Part shown: positions 11,806 to 23,100 of the stretch, piece after piece | Layout: every line of letters starts with the position of its first letter | How positions within the stretch are numbered: the stretch's first letter is position 1 | From: Gigaspora margarita | Lineage: Eukaryota > Glomeromycota > Glomeromycetes > Diversisporales > Gigasporaceae | Assembly (NCBI GenBank): GCA_009809945.1 | Contig: WTPW01000145.1 | Span: 156,541-220,540, forward strand | DNA length: 64,000 nt | Reading direction: 5' to 3' | Position numbers and translations under genes: made by a program | Notes under the pieces: generated by a model | Databases searched by the model: none | What the model was told of the DNA's origin: nothing | What the model saw: only the letters and a program-made list of their open reading frames with translations

Positions 11806-11868
11806 TTTTACATGTACATATATGTCCTAGCTACGCTTCGGACAATAATCTCTATTATACATGATTAG

Positions 11869-12027
11869 TGATGTGCCATTTATATGATACCTGAGGAAGT
11901 TTAGCATACAGTACGTGCAGTACGTACTGTATGTATTTTCTGACATCTGATTGGCTGGCAAAGGTGATCAGAAAAATTTTAGCATACTGTACGTACAGTA
12001 CTATAGTACTGTACGCGACACATCACT
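11869..12027. mobile_element. Small palindromic MITE-like unit
   Basis: Ends TAGTGATGTG and CACATCACTA are inverted. Inside, two clusters of GTACGTACTG/CAGTACGTAC are themselves palindromic. No firm target duplication was found, only ACATGAT against ACACGAT. Confidence 0.55.
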
Positions 12028-12880
12028 ACACACGATTACATAGCTACTAGGAAAACAGACACTGTTAATGTCCGGAGCTAGTAATTTATTTTTGGCTATT
12101 AGCTAAAAATAGAACAGATGAATTAAATAAATTGACGATCATCTGATCTAAAAATAGATGCGGACAAGATCACACACAAAATCTGGTCTATCACTACACC
12201 ATAGATCGTCCTCCGCTACGCTCCGGACAATTATCTTTTCATATAAGCTTCTATTTCATATAGGCCACAAATCTGGTTATCTTTGCAATAATAGCCTAGT
12301 GTGATTTTGTCAACGCATAGGGCTATTATTCTCGCTTGGATGCTAAACATGACATTATGAAGATACATAGCTTCTATTATGACATACTTGTGCTCTTTTG
12401 TCAATTTTACTATGTTTGCATGTTATCTATCAGCTTGTCATTATTGTTCACTACGTGTTCACGTGACATGATGAAGTACGGGCCCACGCTATGGTGTGGC
12501 GCATTCTACTTCTTTTACTTTTACTTCTTTACTTTTTTTTCCAACGCTGCAGTGGCGTTCTCAACTTATATGCATGACAATTGGCAGGATGCAAGTCTTA
12601 GAAGGGGGGGGTGTAGTGGTCCAATCACGAAGAAGTCAAATCGTAATCGGGCAATGAAGAGAACAAGTAGACAAGACAAGCAAAGTAAGAAAGCACTAAA
12701 CTCCCCAATTACGCCCACATGTCTTCACTACCTGCATGTCTATGAATCACATGCATTTCTATAACCTCATACAATCGTATGCATAACCATTGTCTTTTCA
12801 TACAAGCCTTAATTCATATAAGCCACAAAAGGGCGATTCTTGCTATAATAACCCTAGCGTGACTTCGTCAACACGTAGGG
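12028..12880. other. Repeat debris with an unsupported 142-codon frame
   Basis: Two blocks (12275-12340 and 12830-12880) share TTGCAATAATAGCC/TTGCTATAATAACC, GTGA-TT-GTCAACGC and a TAGGGCTATT end. The open frame at 12336-12764 overlaps a dispersed repeat that is not open at 11110-11400. It has a Phe/Tyr-rich middle and no recognisable domain, so I do not call it a gene. Confidence 0.5.
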
Positions 12881-12881
12881 C

Positions 12882-13144
12882 TATTTCACTAACAACCACT
12901 TTATAGACAACTTAGTCATAACCAATTAATTTACAGACAAGGCTACTTTTATAGACGGTTAGTTCACAAACAAATTCATTTTGTAGATATGTTTCGAGAA
13001 TTTTTTTATAAATTGTACCAATTATAAATTTAAATCCCTAACTGACAATAACAAGAATTAATTTGGTTGTGAAATCAGTCAGTGAAATAACTATCTATTA
13101 TGATAAGCAAACTTATCTATGAATTAATCGGCTATAAAATAGCC
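12882..13144. mobile_element. Possible foldback unit related to the 5380 MITE
   Basis: GGCTATTTCACTAACAACCAC at the left and GTCAGTGAAATAAC...AAATAGCC at the right are roughly inverted. The motif vocabulary (TTTCACTAACAA, TAGACAA, GTCAGTGAAAT) resembles the MITE in LINE-1. The ends are diverged and no TSD was seen. Confidence 0.4.
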
Positions 13145-13204
13145 TTGCTTGTAATTTATTGCGGTTCGCGAAATTTGCGAAATTTACAATGTAAAACTTA
13201 AGGC

Positions 13205-13385
13205 ATAATACGATATTATATCTCAGAGTAGCACAAATATCAAATTCGTATGCTCATACACGAATGTATACTGAATTACACCACACAGCACATAAACATG
13301 TGAAATCATAGATTTTCAACGTCTAATCAAATGCAAGATTTTGCGAACGACATTCTAGATGGCAGGTAACCATACACTCCGTCCA
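13205..13385. repeat. Second copy of the 1730-1870 repeat
   Basis: ATATCTCAGAGTA, CAAATTCGTATGCTCATACA, CATTCTAGATGGCAG and AACCATACACTC match the 1730-1870 segment in order and orientation. Confidence 0.55.
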
Positions 13386-13849
13386 ATTTGCACGCCTGAA
13401 TGGTGTGCCAGATCAGTGCCAGACTACCAATCAAATTTCATGATCAGTTGGAACATTATACGATAAGAAAATTCAAAGCAAGCGTTCGTCTTGCCAAACA
13501 CATCATAAGAAATCACCTTTCGTGCTTTAATTAAAAGTTTTACTTGAACGATTTAACTATATACCTTGCTAATATTTAACCGTAATACAAATGCTAACCT
13601 TAACATCAATGAATTTTAAAGAATTTTGCACATTCAGACGTGCGATCGCAACCGCATCATATCGTTTTCCCGACAACGTCAAAATGCCGACAAGTTAACC
13701 CGAATTTGGTTTGTGTTAGGGCTAGTTCCGGTCAATTTTTGTCGGGATTTTATTTTTCGGGAAAGTGTTGCGGGAAAATGATAGAGACCCGATCGCAACA
13801 TGCATAACCTGGTACACAATTTAGACATGCGATGGTTTATAGTAGTTTC

Positions 13850-14380
13850 GAAACTACAATACATTATTTTTACCCTTAACTGCAATTGAATATTAATCCA
13901 GATCTAATGGTCCCTAATTTTAATTTTTATTTATTGTTTATTTAAATCTTGAGTTATTATTTTTGTTGTAGATTATTTATTTTTTGTTGTGAATGAAACT
14001 GATTAATTAGGAATGAATGAATGAATGAATGAATGAATGAATGATGAATGAATGAATGAATGAATGAATGAATGAATGAATGAATGAATGAATGAATGAA
14101 TGAATGAATGTCAGTTTCTGGAATGAAAAGAATTTATCTATATTGTAAGTGGGAACGAGATTTAAGCAGATTTGGAATTCCTTAGTAAATTAAGGGTGTG
14201 TATGGGTGTACATATGATAAAATCAACCTAAAATTAATCACTTAAATTTCGTTTCTATTTACAACATATATAAAGATATAGTAAATTAATTTTCTATTTA
14301 CTGTGTCTGGAGTACAAAATTCCAAATTAAATGACCTTCATAATATTTACACACTAAGGGTCCTCTCTGGGAAACATTGG
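13850..14380. repeat. Duplicated segment related to 16045-16550
   Basis: Shared in order with 16045-16550: TTATTTAAATCTTGAG-like AT blocks, GAATGAAACTGATTAATTAGGAA (second copy GAAAACGAAACTAATAAATT), TGTGTC-GGAG-ACAA-ATTCC, AAATTA-ATGACCTTCATAAT and TTTACACA-T-AG. The second copy lies just upstream of the permease start at 16648, so this may be a duplicated 5' flank of that gene. The permease coding sequence does not follow here. Confidence 0.6.
14011..14110. repeat. (GAAT)n microsatellite
   Basis: About 24 GAAT units with one interruption (ATGATG at about 14041), inside the duplicated segment. The equivalent place at ~16410 has no array, so the expansion came after the duplication. Confidence 0.95.
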
Positions 14381-15060
14381 CTAGGACTGTGCATCACTAA
14401 TTTGATCACAAAGTTTCTGGCTAACAGCAAACCTGTTTATGTGGGCAAGAACCACTGGCTAAATGCAAATTATACACCAATTGCACTGATGATTCTATAT
14501 ATCTCTTTAGAGCAATTTATATCTAGCCATGAATGCGCCCAGCTCAGAATACCAAGCTATTCATAGCATCTGAATTAGCACTATTTTTAGCAAATTGTTA
14601 CAAATAACTAGCTATATTGTTTTTGTACTAAGATCGAAATTTGTTTTTCACACAATAATTATGGCTTTGCTTTGTTTATTAACAATTAGGTCAGCCAATT
14701 CTAGTGGTCAAGTTGCTAGTTATATCAATAAAATATATATTTGTTTTTCATAAACAGTTTGTAAATATTAGAGTTCACATAAATAGGTAACGACAATGAC
14801 TGTAATAACGAAGCCAAAAATGGCAATAGAATAAAGATGATAATACAGTTTAGTAAATATTTACAAATATTTACCATGAGTTACATAATTTTTGCAATAA
14901 ACAATTACCATGTCAATCTTATTGAAAAGACTGCATGCATGCGATATAATAGTTGGATCAGAGCTATTAATAGTCGAAATAGCTACGTACTCTACGTAGC
15001 AAAAATAGCTAACAAAAATAGACAAAAATTGTAAATTAGTAATCATCTACTTGAACTAGG
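14381..15060. other. AT-rich spacer
   Basis: No domain or repeat was recognised. Short frames at 14303-14566 and 14837-15034 have no sign of being genes. Confidence 0.45.
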
Positions 15061-15127
15061 GCTTGTCCTCTGTTTTTTTTCATTTGCTCATTTCACTTTT
15101 GCATTGCGTAACTATTTGTCAATTAGG

Positions 15128-15676
15128 CAATGCAAAGTTAAAATTTTTCGTTTTGCATAACCTGCCGACCCAATTTTTCCAAAAATTTTTATTTTTTTTT
15201 AAAAAAAAAATTCCTATTGTGCCAATTATTCCATTTTTGGCATTTAATTTTTTTCTCCGATGCTGACCTTAATTTCCGTAATTACCCGATAGGCCCGATA
15301 AAAAAAGACAATTTTCTGATTCCATGTTATGCAAACTGAATAATTAACTTTGTGTGACCTTAGATGTGAACATGAATTAATTTAGGCCACGTAAAGTTAA
15401 GGCCATAAAAGTTAATTTTTCGTTTTGCATAACCCGCCGACCCAATTTTTCCAAAAAAAATTTTTTTTTTAAATTCCTATTGTGGCAATTATTCCACTTT
15501 TGCCATTTAATTTTTTCTCCGGTGTCACCCGATGCTGACCTTAATTTTCCGTAATTACCCCATAGGCCCGATAAAAAAAAAGACAAAATTTTCTGATTCC
15601 ATGTTATGCAAACCGAATAATTAACTTTGCGTGACCTTAGATGTGAACATGAATTAATCTAGGCCGCTAAAGTTAA

Positions 15677-15708
<32 letters not shown>

Positions 15709-15960
15709 AAANNNNNNNNNNNNNNNNNNNNNNNNNNNNNNNNNNNNNNNNNNNNNNNNNNNNNNNNNNNNNNNNNNNNNNNNNNNNNNNNNNNNNNNNN
15801 NNNNNNNNNNNNNNNNNNNNNNNNNNNNNNNNNNNNNNNNNNNNNNNNNNNNNNNNNNNNNNNNNNNNAAAAAAAAAAAAAAAAAAAAAAAAACGACCCG
15901 CCGACCGGAATTTTGAAATACCAGGTTATGCAAAACGAAAAATTAACTTTGCGTGGCCTT
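15128..15960. repeat. Two tandem ~276-bp units plus inverted third end around a gap
   Basis: Units near 15132 and 15408 share AAAGTTAA, TTTTTCGTTTTGCATAACC, GCCGACCCAATTTTTCC, TAATTACCC-ATAGGCCCGAT, TTCTGATTCCATGTTATGCA and TTAGATGTGAACATGAATTA. A third unit begins at ~15668 and runs into poly-A and the N gap. After the gap, CGACCCGCCGACC, then GGTTATGCAAAACGAAAAAT and AACTTTGCGTGGCC, reads as the inverted end. The arrangement looks like a foldback element with GTTATGCAAAACGAAAAA termini whose centre could not be assembled. Confidence 0.75.
15712..15868. other. Assembly gap (157 N)
   Basis: Unresolved bases flanked on both sides by poly-A and inside an inverted repeat. The length may be nominal. 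Confidence 0.98.
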
Positions 15961-16044
15961 ATACCGGATCTTTAAGTTATTAAACAAATCGCTAAAAGAC
16001 AATTAAACTTAAATTTCTTATTTACAGATTTTAATTTAACAGCA

Positions 16045-16550
16045 CTCATTACTACCTTTAGTTGTAATCGAATGTTAAGATGGTCTAACGATAACCGTTC
16101 CCTATTTTATTAAAATAAGTAAATATTTATTGTTGAAGCTGGAGCTTTTATTATTTAATACGAAATATTTAATTATTATTATTTTTTTGACAATTAGGAT
16201 AAGTTAATTTTGATAATAAAAGTAGAAATAATAAGTAGACATTGGTAATGTTTGTATTTTTAAATCGAGGTCCAAAGTTCCGGCTTCAGCCATTTCAAGC
16301 TTTAGTCACGACATTTATTTATTTGAATCTTATATTACTTATTTTAATTATTTAAGTTATATATTTATTTAATATTTGTAAGAGTAGTTGAAAACGAAAC
16401 TAATAAATTAGGAACAGATTAAATAACAGATGAAAAGAAATTTGTATATAAATATAATATATTAATTTTCATATTCATTGTGTCCGAAGCACAATTTCCA
16501 AATTACATGACCTTCATAATTTTTACACATTGAGAATCATCTCCGGACAA
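16045..16550. repeat. Copy of the 13850-14380 segment upstream of permease
   Basis: See 13850-14380. It ends about 100 bp before the permease ATG, so it probably contained the 5' UTR or promoter. No TATA element can be told from the AT background. Confidence 0.55.
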
Positions 16551-16647
16551 AAATAAAAATCCTAAAATATCTTTTATTGTAATATGCCTCCAAAAGCTTT
16601 AATAATTTCAACTTTTCATTTGAATTCAAAAAGAACGTTAAGTTAAT

Positions 16648-19317
16648 ATGAGTAATAATATACCATTCAATACCAACATCAGAACAACTACAAGCCGTAG
16701 CAAAACTTATTTAGGAATATTACGTGGCATAGGATATAATGTTAACTATATTATAGGACAAATTTTTGAAATTTTAATTTATTTTAAAAATTTTTTTTAC
16801 AATGAATTAAGTTAATTTTTATTTTAAATAGATGCATTCAATACTGATAATATATGAATGTTGGTTCAGTCGCTAAGAATTACTTTTAGTACTTTATATT
16901 GTTTGCTTCTTTATTAGTCTTTTAGGCAGCTCAGTCTACATTGAGATATTGTAAATTAATAATAAAAATGATGAAAATCTTGATTAGAGAATTTCTAGTT
17001 TAGAAAGTTGGATTATATAATATCAAACTTATTACAAATGTTTGATTTATTTATTTTGCAGCTGGGAATTCGATCTTTACCAAGTGGAATAGGTGAACAA
17101 AAATACATAAGCAATGCGTTCTATCCAAGAAGAAAATTTGGACTTGTGTTTAGCTTCGTAGCAATCTTGTGTTGAATTTCTAAATATGATAAATATGATA
17201 CTAATAAATTCATGTACAATATATATGCGAATAATAACCAGTTTCAATGTTTATAATAGCATAATGTTTCCCAGTCTGCTAGTAGCAGAATCTTATAATT
17301 CCGCCCAATACTTTCTTTACTGTTTGCGAAGAAATTTAGACGTTGATTGGATGTATTGGATATAAGAAATTTTATTATCAGTTTTATATATTTAATACGA
17401 ACATAGTGTTGCAACTATACTTGCTGGTGAAATATGGTGAAATGTGGTGAAATAATTTCACCACTATTGGTGAAATTGGTGGTGAATTGGTGAAATTAAG
17501 TGAAATTAATTTCACCAGCATCTATAGTTGCGACGGACTGGGTGAGGCAGCCATATACATCGTTATTAGCATTAGTCATAAAATGATCATAAAATGAGGT
17601 TGAATTTTATAGCATCTCTTATAGAATCTCGTAAAATTCGGTTTTTAACTTCAATTAGAAATTACTCAGCTTAACATCGGACAAAAAAACATTCCGTCCG
17701 ATTTTGATGTACAAAACTGATAAAGCAAATAGCAATTATGCGATTATAATTTATTAAAATAGATATGTAATAATTTGTAGTACCGTCATTGTAGCAATTA
17801 CAATTTTATTTATCATCACCTTATACCAACTCTACTCTAACAAACTAGCTGATTTCGTTAATCAAACATTAGCTATTTTCAAATTTATTATTTTACTTAT
17901 TATTTCCGTGATCGGATTAACAAAATTAAATACCAATTCTTTTAATTGGAATAATATTTTTAATGTATCTTCTGATTTTGGAGCATAAGAGGTTTGATAA
18001 AGGTAATTTATTTAATGTTTGTTATAAAACTTTCAGGTCTTACTGGCATATGAAGGTTTGTTAATTACCATATTACACATAAAATTGAAAAACTGCTAAT
18101 TAATTATATTTCATTTTGGCATAAATATTAAAGGATGGAATAATATTAATTGTAAGAAAACTTTTACAACTACGATATACAAAATTTGATTTTAAACGTA
18201 ATTAATTGATACAAAATGTCGTTTTTTATAGATCTAATTGGAGAATTCCATACATGCTCCGATAACCTGGAATATCCTTCCCTTATTCTGAAATACTCTT
18301 CTCTTATAAGTGTTTGCATTTGCTTTATAATTTGTAAGGGTTCTATTTTATTATGATTCATTTGAATTGATTCATTTATTATTTTCTAATACAAGTTATT
18401 TATTGTTTAGGTTGCTTAACTAATGCTGCTTTTATTAAAGTAGTTGGGTATAATCCTAATAATTCTACTGATAACGAAAGCACTCCAATGCCTATGCGTT
18501 TTGGTCAAGAACTGTTTGGTGAAAATGGAGAAAATTTTATGGCAATACTTGTTGCAATATCTACTTTTGGATGTATTAGTGCATTAATTTTCACGTACGT
18601 ACGTAGATTATCACATTATCACGCAAATTAGATAAGAATTTAACTATATTGAATTAATATCTTAAAATTTTCAAATTATTCACGAATTATAAAAATATGC
18701 TGCCGAAACCAAATTCATAGCATCTCTATTAGCTTTTATAGAGCAAACTGTAATACATTGATTAATCAATTATGGGCACAATTTTTATATTGTTAAATTT
18801 TATCCGTAATTTTTTTGATAAAAATGAATCATAATATTTCCAATAATATTGCAAATTTATTCTCTAACACATCGATGTACGCCTTCACTATTTATCATGG
18901 TGCAAGTGCGTTATGTTTATGTGTAAGTTAAATTGTGTATTTGATTTTTTTTTTGGTTTATTCAATTTGCCAAAACATATTTACCAACTGCATTTAGATT
19001 ATAAAGATAAGACTAAAAAATACGAATCCTAGAATATTTTCAGTATCTATATATATGGTTATATTTTACCTTTTTATCATAATTTTCATTATCATTACAT
19101 TATTAGTCCCGCCTAGGGATGGCAGTTTTGATTATCTGTTATCTTATAGTATCTCTTGAGTGGCTGTTGCCCTTGGCTTAATTTTTTGGTACATTTGTAA
19201 TCAGTGGCAATGTAAGATCGCCAATCGTGAATTAATCCAAAATAAAAATCTAATAATGAAATAGAAACTATTGGTGAAACAGATCGAGATGAAGGATCTA
19301 ATGATGAAAAAGTATAG
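16648..19317 (+). pseudogene. Amino-acid permease (APC superfamily, LAT-like), broken
   Basis: Exon pieces translate to a permease of the amino acid/polyamine/organocation superfamily, a multi-pass membrane transporter. Start MSNNIPFN...KTYLGILRGIGYNVNYIIG at 16648. Then ELGIRSLPSGIGEQKYI-type sequence from 17062 (after TTTTGCAG), VAESYNSAQYFLY near 17280, and KLADFVNQTLAIFKFIILL...GLTKL at 17785-18002. The junction pieces 18037-18055 and 18134-18151 give VLLAYE and GWNNIN. TNAAFIKVVGYNP...FGQELFG...VAISTFGCISALIFT follows at 18411-18594, SMYAFTIYHGASAL near 18870, and IFSVSIYMVIFYLF...VPPRDGSFDYLL...VAVALGLIFWYI near 19030-19195. An acidic tail ends at 19317. Introns of 34-260 nt begin GTAATT, GTTTG, GTAAGA and GTACGT. 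Defects: TGA at 17173, TAA after MYWI, a one-base frameshift near 17990, a TGA before VAVALG, and a MITE at 17408. Family sure; substrate unknown. Confidence 0.8.
17408..17534. mobile_element. Small foldback MITE inside permease pseudogene
   Basis: GTTGCAACTATA-TTGCTGGTGAAAT at the left and ATTTCACCAGCATCTATAGTTGCGAC at the right are inverted. The middle is repeated GGTGAAAT blocks. It lies between the Y-F-L-Y and LADFVNQ exons, so it may sit in an intron or have replaced coding sequence. No clear TSD. Confidence 0.7.
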
Positions 19318-20160
19318 GTGTCAAATCAAAAATCGGCAGTCTGTCTAACCAATGTAAGAGTGTTCATGCGACCAAGTTTAAAATGGGTTGGGTGGGGAAA
19401 AAAAGCTTGTTAGATTTGGCTGAACGTTTTAAGCGTATTTTCGGTGTAGTAATGGAATGTTATTATTGATTAATATTATTAACATCTTAATATGAACTAT
19501 GATGTATACGATGTAAAGTGTACAAAGTTTTATATTCAATAATTTATTTATATTTTCAGCAGAAAAAATTTATTTATATTCCTATTATTTTTTAAACTTC
19601 CTATTTCGGAAAATATCAGACAAATATTTCTCAACTTTTATGCCCATTCATTTTCTTTCGTGTAATTTTCTCAATAATGCAGTTTTTTTTATTTTTGGCT
19701 AATAATCATTATATTACTTAATTGAATTTAATGTGATTTTTTCATAATTTTTTAAATCCTAATTTTTAATCGTGTCTTTGTTAATACGGTTTATAAATAA
19801 CATTTTTATATTGGATCTTTACACTTTCTATTCTTTTCCAATAGTTTCAATCTAATTGTATGGGTTGACAAGGCCATCATCCGCGTGAGCGAATGGATCG
19901 ACTTTGATCCCAACTTTGAGGACTGTCCGGCAAAATTTTGCCTAATAGAAATTCATTGTATTATTTATGAGGGATAATAACACGAGTTATACGATATTGA
20001 TTATAGTTGAAAACTTAAAATACTTTATAAAATCACAGATTAATATTTAAACTCAGCGAATAAAATAAACCGAATTGTAAACTTACATAAGTTAAATACC
20101 ATAAACTTGAATGGTTTATTATAGTACAAAGAAATAAAGACGTTTTATAATAAATTAAAT
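19318..20160. other. AT-rich flank of the permease pseudogene
   Basis: Mostly AT with no gene. A less AT-rich block at 19861-19935 (CAAGGCCATCATCCGCGTGA, GAGGACTGTCCGGC) stands out, but I cannot assign it. Confidence 0.5.
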
Positions 20161-20163
20161 ATA

Positions 20164-20368
20164 GGGCTTGGTGCTTAAAAGGGGTAAACTGACAATGTTT
20201 CAAAAAAATTTTTTTTTTATACGAATCAATTTAAAATATAACCTGGATCATTTTTTACTTAAAATACAAAAGCGTTATATTGATAAAATTTTATAGTATA
20301 ATTCTTTGAAGTTTATATTTTCTTATAATTTATTATATATTTATAGCCCTTTTTGCAGCACCAAACCC
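20164..20368. mobile_element. Short MITE with GGGYTTGGTGCT ends
   Basis: GGGCTTGGTGCTTAAAAGGG at the left and CCCTTTTTGCAGCACCAAACCC at the right are inverted, with a 205-bp AT-rich body. No convincing TSD. Confidence 0.65.
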
Positions 20369-20915
20369 ATTTATTCTAAAATTTTAACTCATTATAAAAT
20401 TCGTTGACTAAAAGTTATTTTACAACAAAAATTTTTATTAATTAGTTTAATTGGTTGTATTGATCTCATCAATTAATTCTCTAAATTTAAAAAAACTTTA
20501 TAGACTTAAAAAAAATGTGATAAATCGTGTAGGTATAAGTTGATTAATATATTTGTATGCTAGCTAGAGAACAGTCACGCTGGGTGGTCGACCTGCTATT
20601 TTTTTTTTTTTTTTTTTGCAATTTACAAATAAATAGCATTGATAGCAAAAATATTCTTAAATAGTTTGTATTTGTTGATTATCAAATTATTAAAAATAAC
20701 TTCTCATCTAATAGAATCAAACATATGCCTTGTCTAATTTATTTTTGCATAATGATAGATTTTTTGATTAAAAAATTACTACACTATTTTTATATTAAAA
20801 TATTTCTGAATATTTATCATTTAATAATTTTTTTCTTCTAATTTCAAGGGTTTTCAATCTTTGCTGATTTATTTAAATAAAGTCTTATTAGCACTACACT
20901 AATTTACTTCCTTAT
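20369..20915. other. AT-rich spacer with a poly-T run
   Basis: No gene. A less AT-rich block AGAACAGTCACGCTGGGTGG (20568-20587) precedes a run of about 18 T. It could be the tip of a minus-strand retroposon, but there is no further support. Confidence 0.4.
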
Positions 20916-20917
20916 TT

Positions 20918-21440
20918 TCCTTAATTCGTGATCCACCTAAGAACCAGTGAACATAGTAAAAAGTGTAGATATGTTTCCTATAAATTTTTTGCCTTTTTTG
21001 GAATCTGGAGTTTCCCAAAGGACCGATTTTCTACTAAGTAATCATCTCTCATTTACGTTAAGTGAAAGTTGTAGAGGAGGAAATTACGGTCATAATGGCA
21101 GTTAAATAATTAAAATCGGCTTGGCGGTTCGCGAGATATGAGCATTTTTGTCTTGCGATTATATGTTTACTTTTTTGTTTACACCATATAGTCGCAAAGA
21201 CAAAAATGCTCATATCTCGTGATTCATTGGGCCAATTTTAATGATTTAACTACCATTATGACTGGAATTTTCTCCTCTACAACTTTTACTTAATGTAAAA
21301 GAGATGTTTACTTAGTATAAAATCTGTTTACCTTTTGGGAAACTCCAAATTCCAAAAAAAGGCAAAAATCAATAGTAAATTTCCCCACGATTTGCTATGT
21401 TATTTCACTGGTTCTTAGGCGGGATTACGAATTAAGTAAA
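20918..21440. mobile_element. ~520-bp palindromic foldback element
   Basis: The two halves are complementary around ~21180: AATTCGTGATCCACCTAAGAACCAGTGAA at the left tip against TTCACTGGTTCTTAGGCGGGATTACGAATT at the right. Matching internal blocks are GGAGTTTCCCAAAGG / CCTTTTGGGAAACTCC, GTAGAGGAGGAAATT / AATTTTCTCCTCTAC and GACAAAAATGCTCATATCTCG. A diverged relative is at 43265-43760. No coding capacity. Confidence 0.85.
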
Positions 21441-21659
21441 ATCGAAAGGAATCTCTTTGACTTTATTACATTTAAAGTTTGTGCTTATATATGTTGTGCG
21501 TCAAATTAGAATGGGTGTGAGTTTAGTACTGAGTTGCGTCAGATCGAAACTCAAGTTTGAGATGCGTAAAATTAAAATTTTAATTTGCATCCAATTAAAA
21601 CAATAATTTATACATAAAGCAGAACTTCGCAAATAATTCAAATTATTGTACAAATTATT

Positions 21660-23100
21660 TAATACATATATTAAACTTGAATTATTGCACATATTCCCCC
21701 ATGGAATTTACTTCCACATCCAACATTGGATTTTTTGCAACGGCATTTGTTGGTATTATAGTTGCCCTTACACTTGCACATCATTCCTGTATGCATACCA
21801 GTATTCTGGCTTTGTGCTGCTTCTCTATCGGATACATAATCTGATGGAATATGATCCAACTCTGGATATTCTTTTACACCTAACGGTTCCATTTCACCTT
21901 CGCAATAAAATTTATTCAATATACCATCTTTGCTATTTAAATGTATCGTTATACAGTAACTTAACTTCTCTAAAACTATGCATGGAATGATTGGTCAATC
22001 TATTCAAAACTGATCACTTTTAGAAATAGGGATCATTATATATTCTCCAGCTTCGTATTCTAATCTACGCTTTGATCTTGCAATCATTGCAGAGGTCATT
22101 TTGACCATAATTCTCTAAATTTTGATGGAAAAAAATTATTGCAAATTAAAATTTTCTACACATAAACAAATTAGTATGCCAAAAAAAAAAAAAAAGTTAT
22201 ACTGTTTCTTGGTCTTCATTATTTGATTCAAAACTTGATTTAAACTTGTTGATCTACTTGAAGACTCGATTTTCATTTAAGGTACTGTCATTATCGAAAA
22301 AATCATCCTAATTACTAATTTGTTCTTGAATATTTTCTAACCCAATTTGTCTGGAATTTCATCTTCAGAAGTAATACTTGTTTCAAACAAATGATCAAGT
22401 GCCACAGAATGTCTATGTGGAGTTCCACCAAATACAAGTTCATAGGGCCTTTTATTATGCGCTCTACAAATTGAATTGTTCATCGCATAATTACAAATCT
22501 TAATTCAAATGACCAATCTTGACGGTTATTGTCTTCCATCCATTTTTCTAACTTTATTTCAAGAATTCCATTTGCTCGCTTTACTAATCCTTGACTTGCA
22601 GGATGCCTGGTTCAGCCGTTGATGATTTGAATTGTAGGCGCTAAATTAACTATTTCAACAATCACTAAAGAAACAAACTCCTTTCCGTTATCGAATTAGT
22701 AGTAGTCCGAATGTAGTAAAAATCTCAAACAAGAAAGCTGCTACTTTTACTGCTGTATGTGCGTGGGCCCAAGAATACCTCGTAAAATGATCACGCATGT
22801 AGCTATATATTTAAATTGATTGTCATGTTTAAAGGTCATGTCGATTAAATCAATCTATATTTTAAATAAAAAATTTATTATAACAATTATAATATTTAAT
22901 ATTAATAATATTAATAATTATATAATATATAATAACAAATTACTTGTAATCGTGACATGAACTTTCGTTCAATAATTGGGATCCTAGCTGATGGCCGAAC
23001 TTTTGTTATTCTTGTTGTGTCAACATTACATTGTATTACAATTTCTATAGAACTTGCCGGAAATATCCCCATTTACTACTAATGTTTCCTTTTGGCCATC
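21660..23100 (-). pseudogene. Integrase (rve) transposon gene with Cys-rich tail, broken
   Basis: Minus-strand translation, 5' to 3': RITKVRPSARIPIIERKFMSRLQ, then an 89-nt AT-rich intron (complement 22943-22855, GTAATT...ATATAG), then IDLIDM with the first Asp of the DDE triad. After a frameshift comes TERSLFL, the degraded D-N-G-K-E-F motif. HPASQGLVKRANGILEIKLEKW (~22600-22540) follows, with the Glu of the usual VERANG changed to Lys. AMNNSICRAHNKRPYELVFGG (~22490-22425) ends the core. The C-terminal open stretch 21919-21671 holds a Cys-rich CKCKGNYNTNKCRCKKSN...CGS motif. The order integrase core - Cys-rich tail resembles KRBA2-like integrase genes common in Glomeromycotina. It cut and joined transposon DNA; this copy is dead. 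Confidence 0.75.

Noticed and set aside
12336..12764. 142-codon open frame as a gene
   Set aside because: It overlaps a dispersed repeat that is not open in the related copy at 11110-11400, has a Phe/Tyr-rich low-complexity middle, and shows no domain.
15673..15933. Open frame through the N gap
   Set aside because: It consists of poly-F/poly-K from homopolymers and unknown residues.
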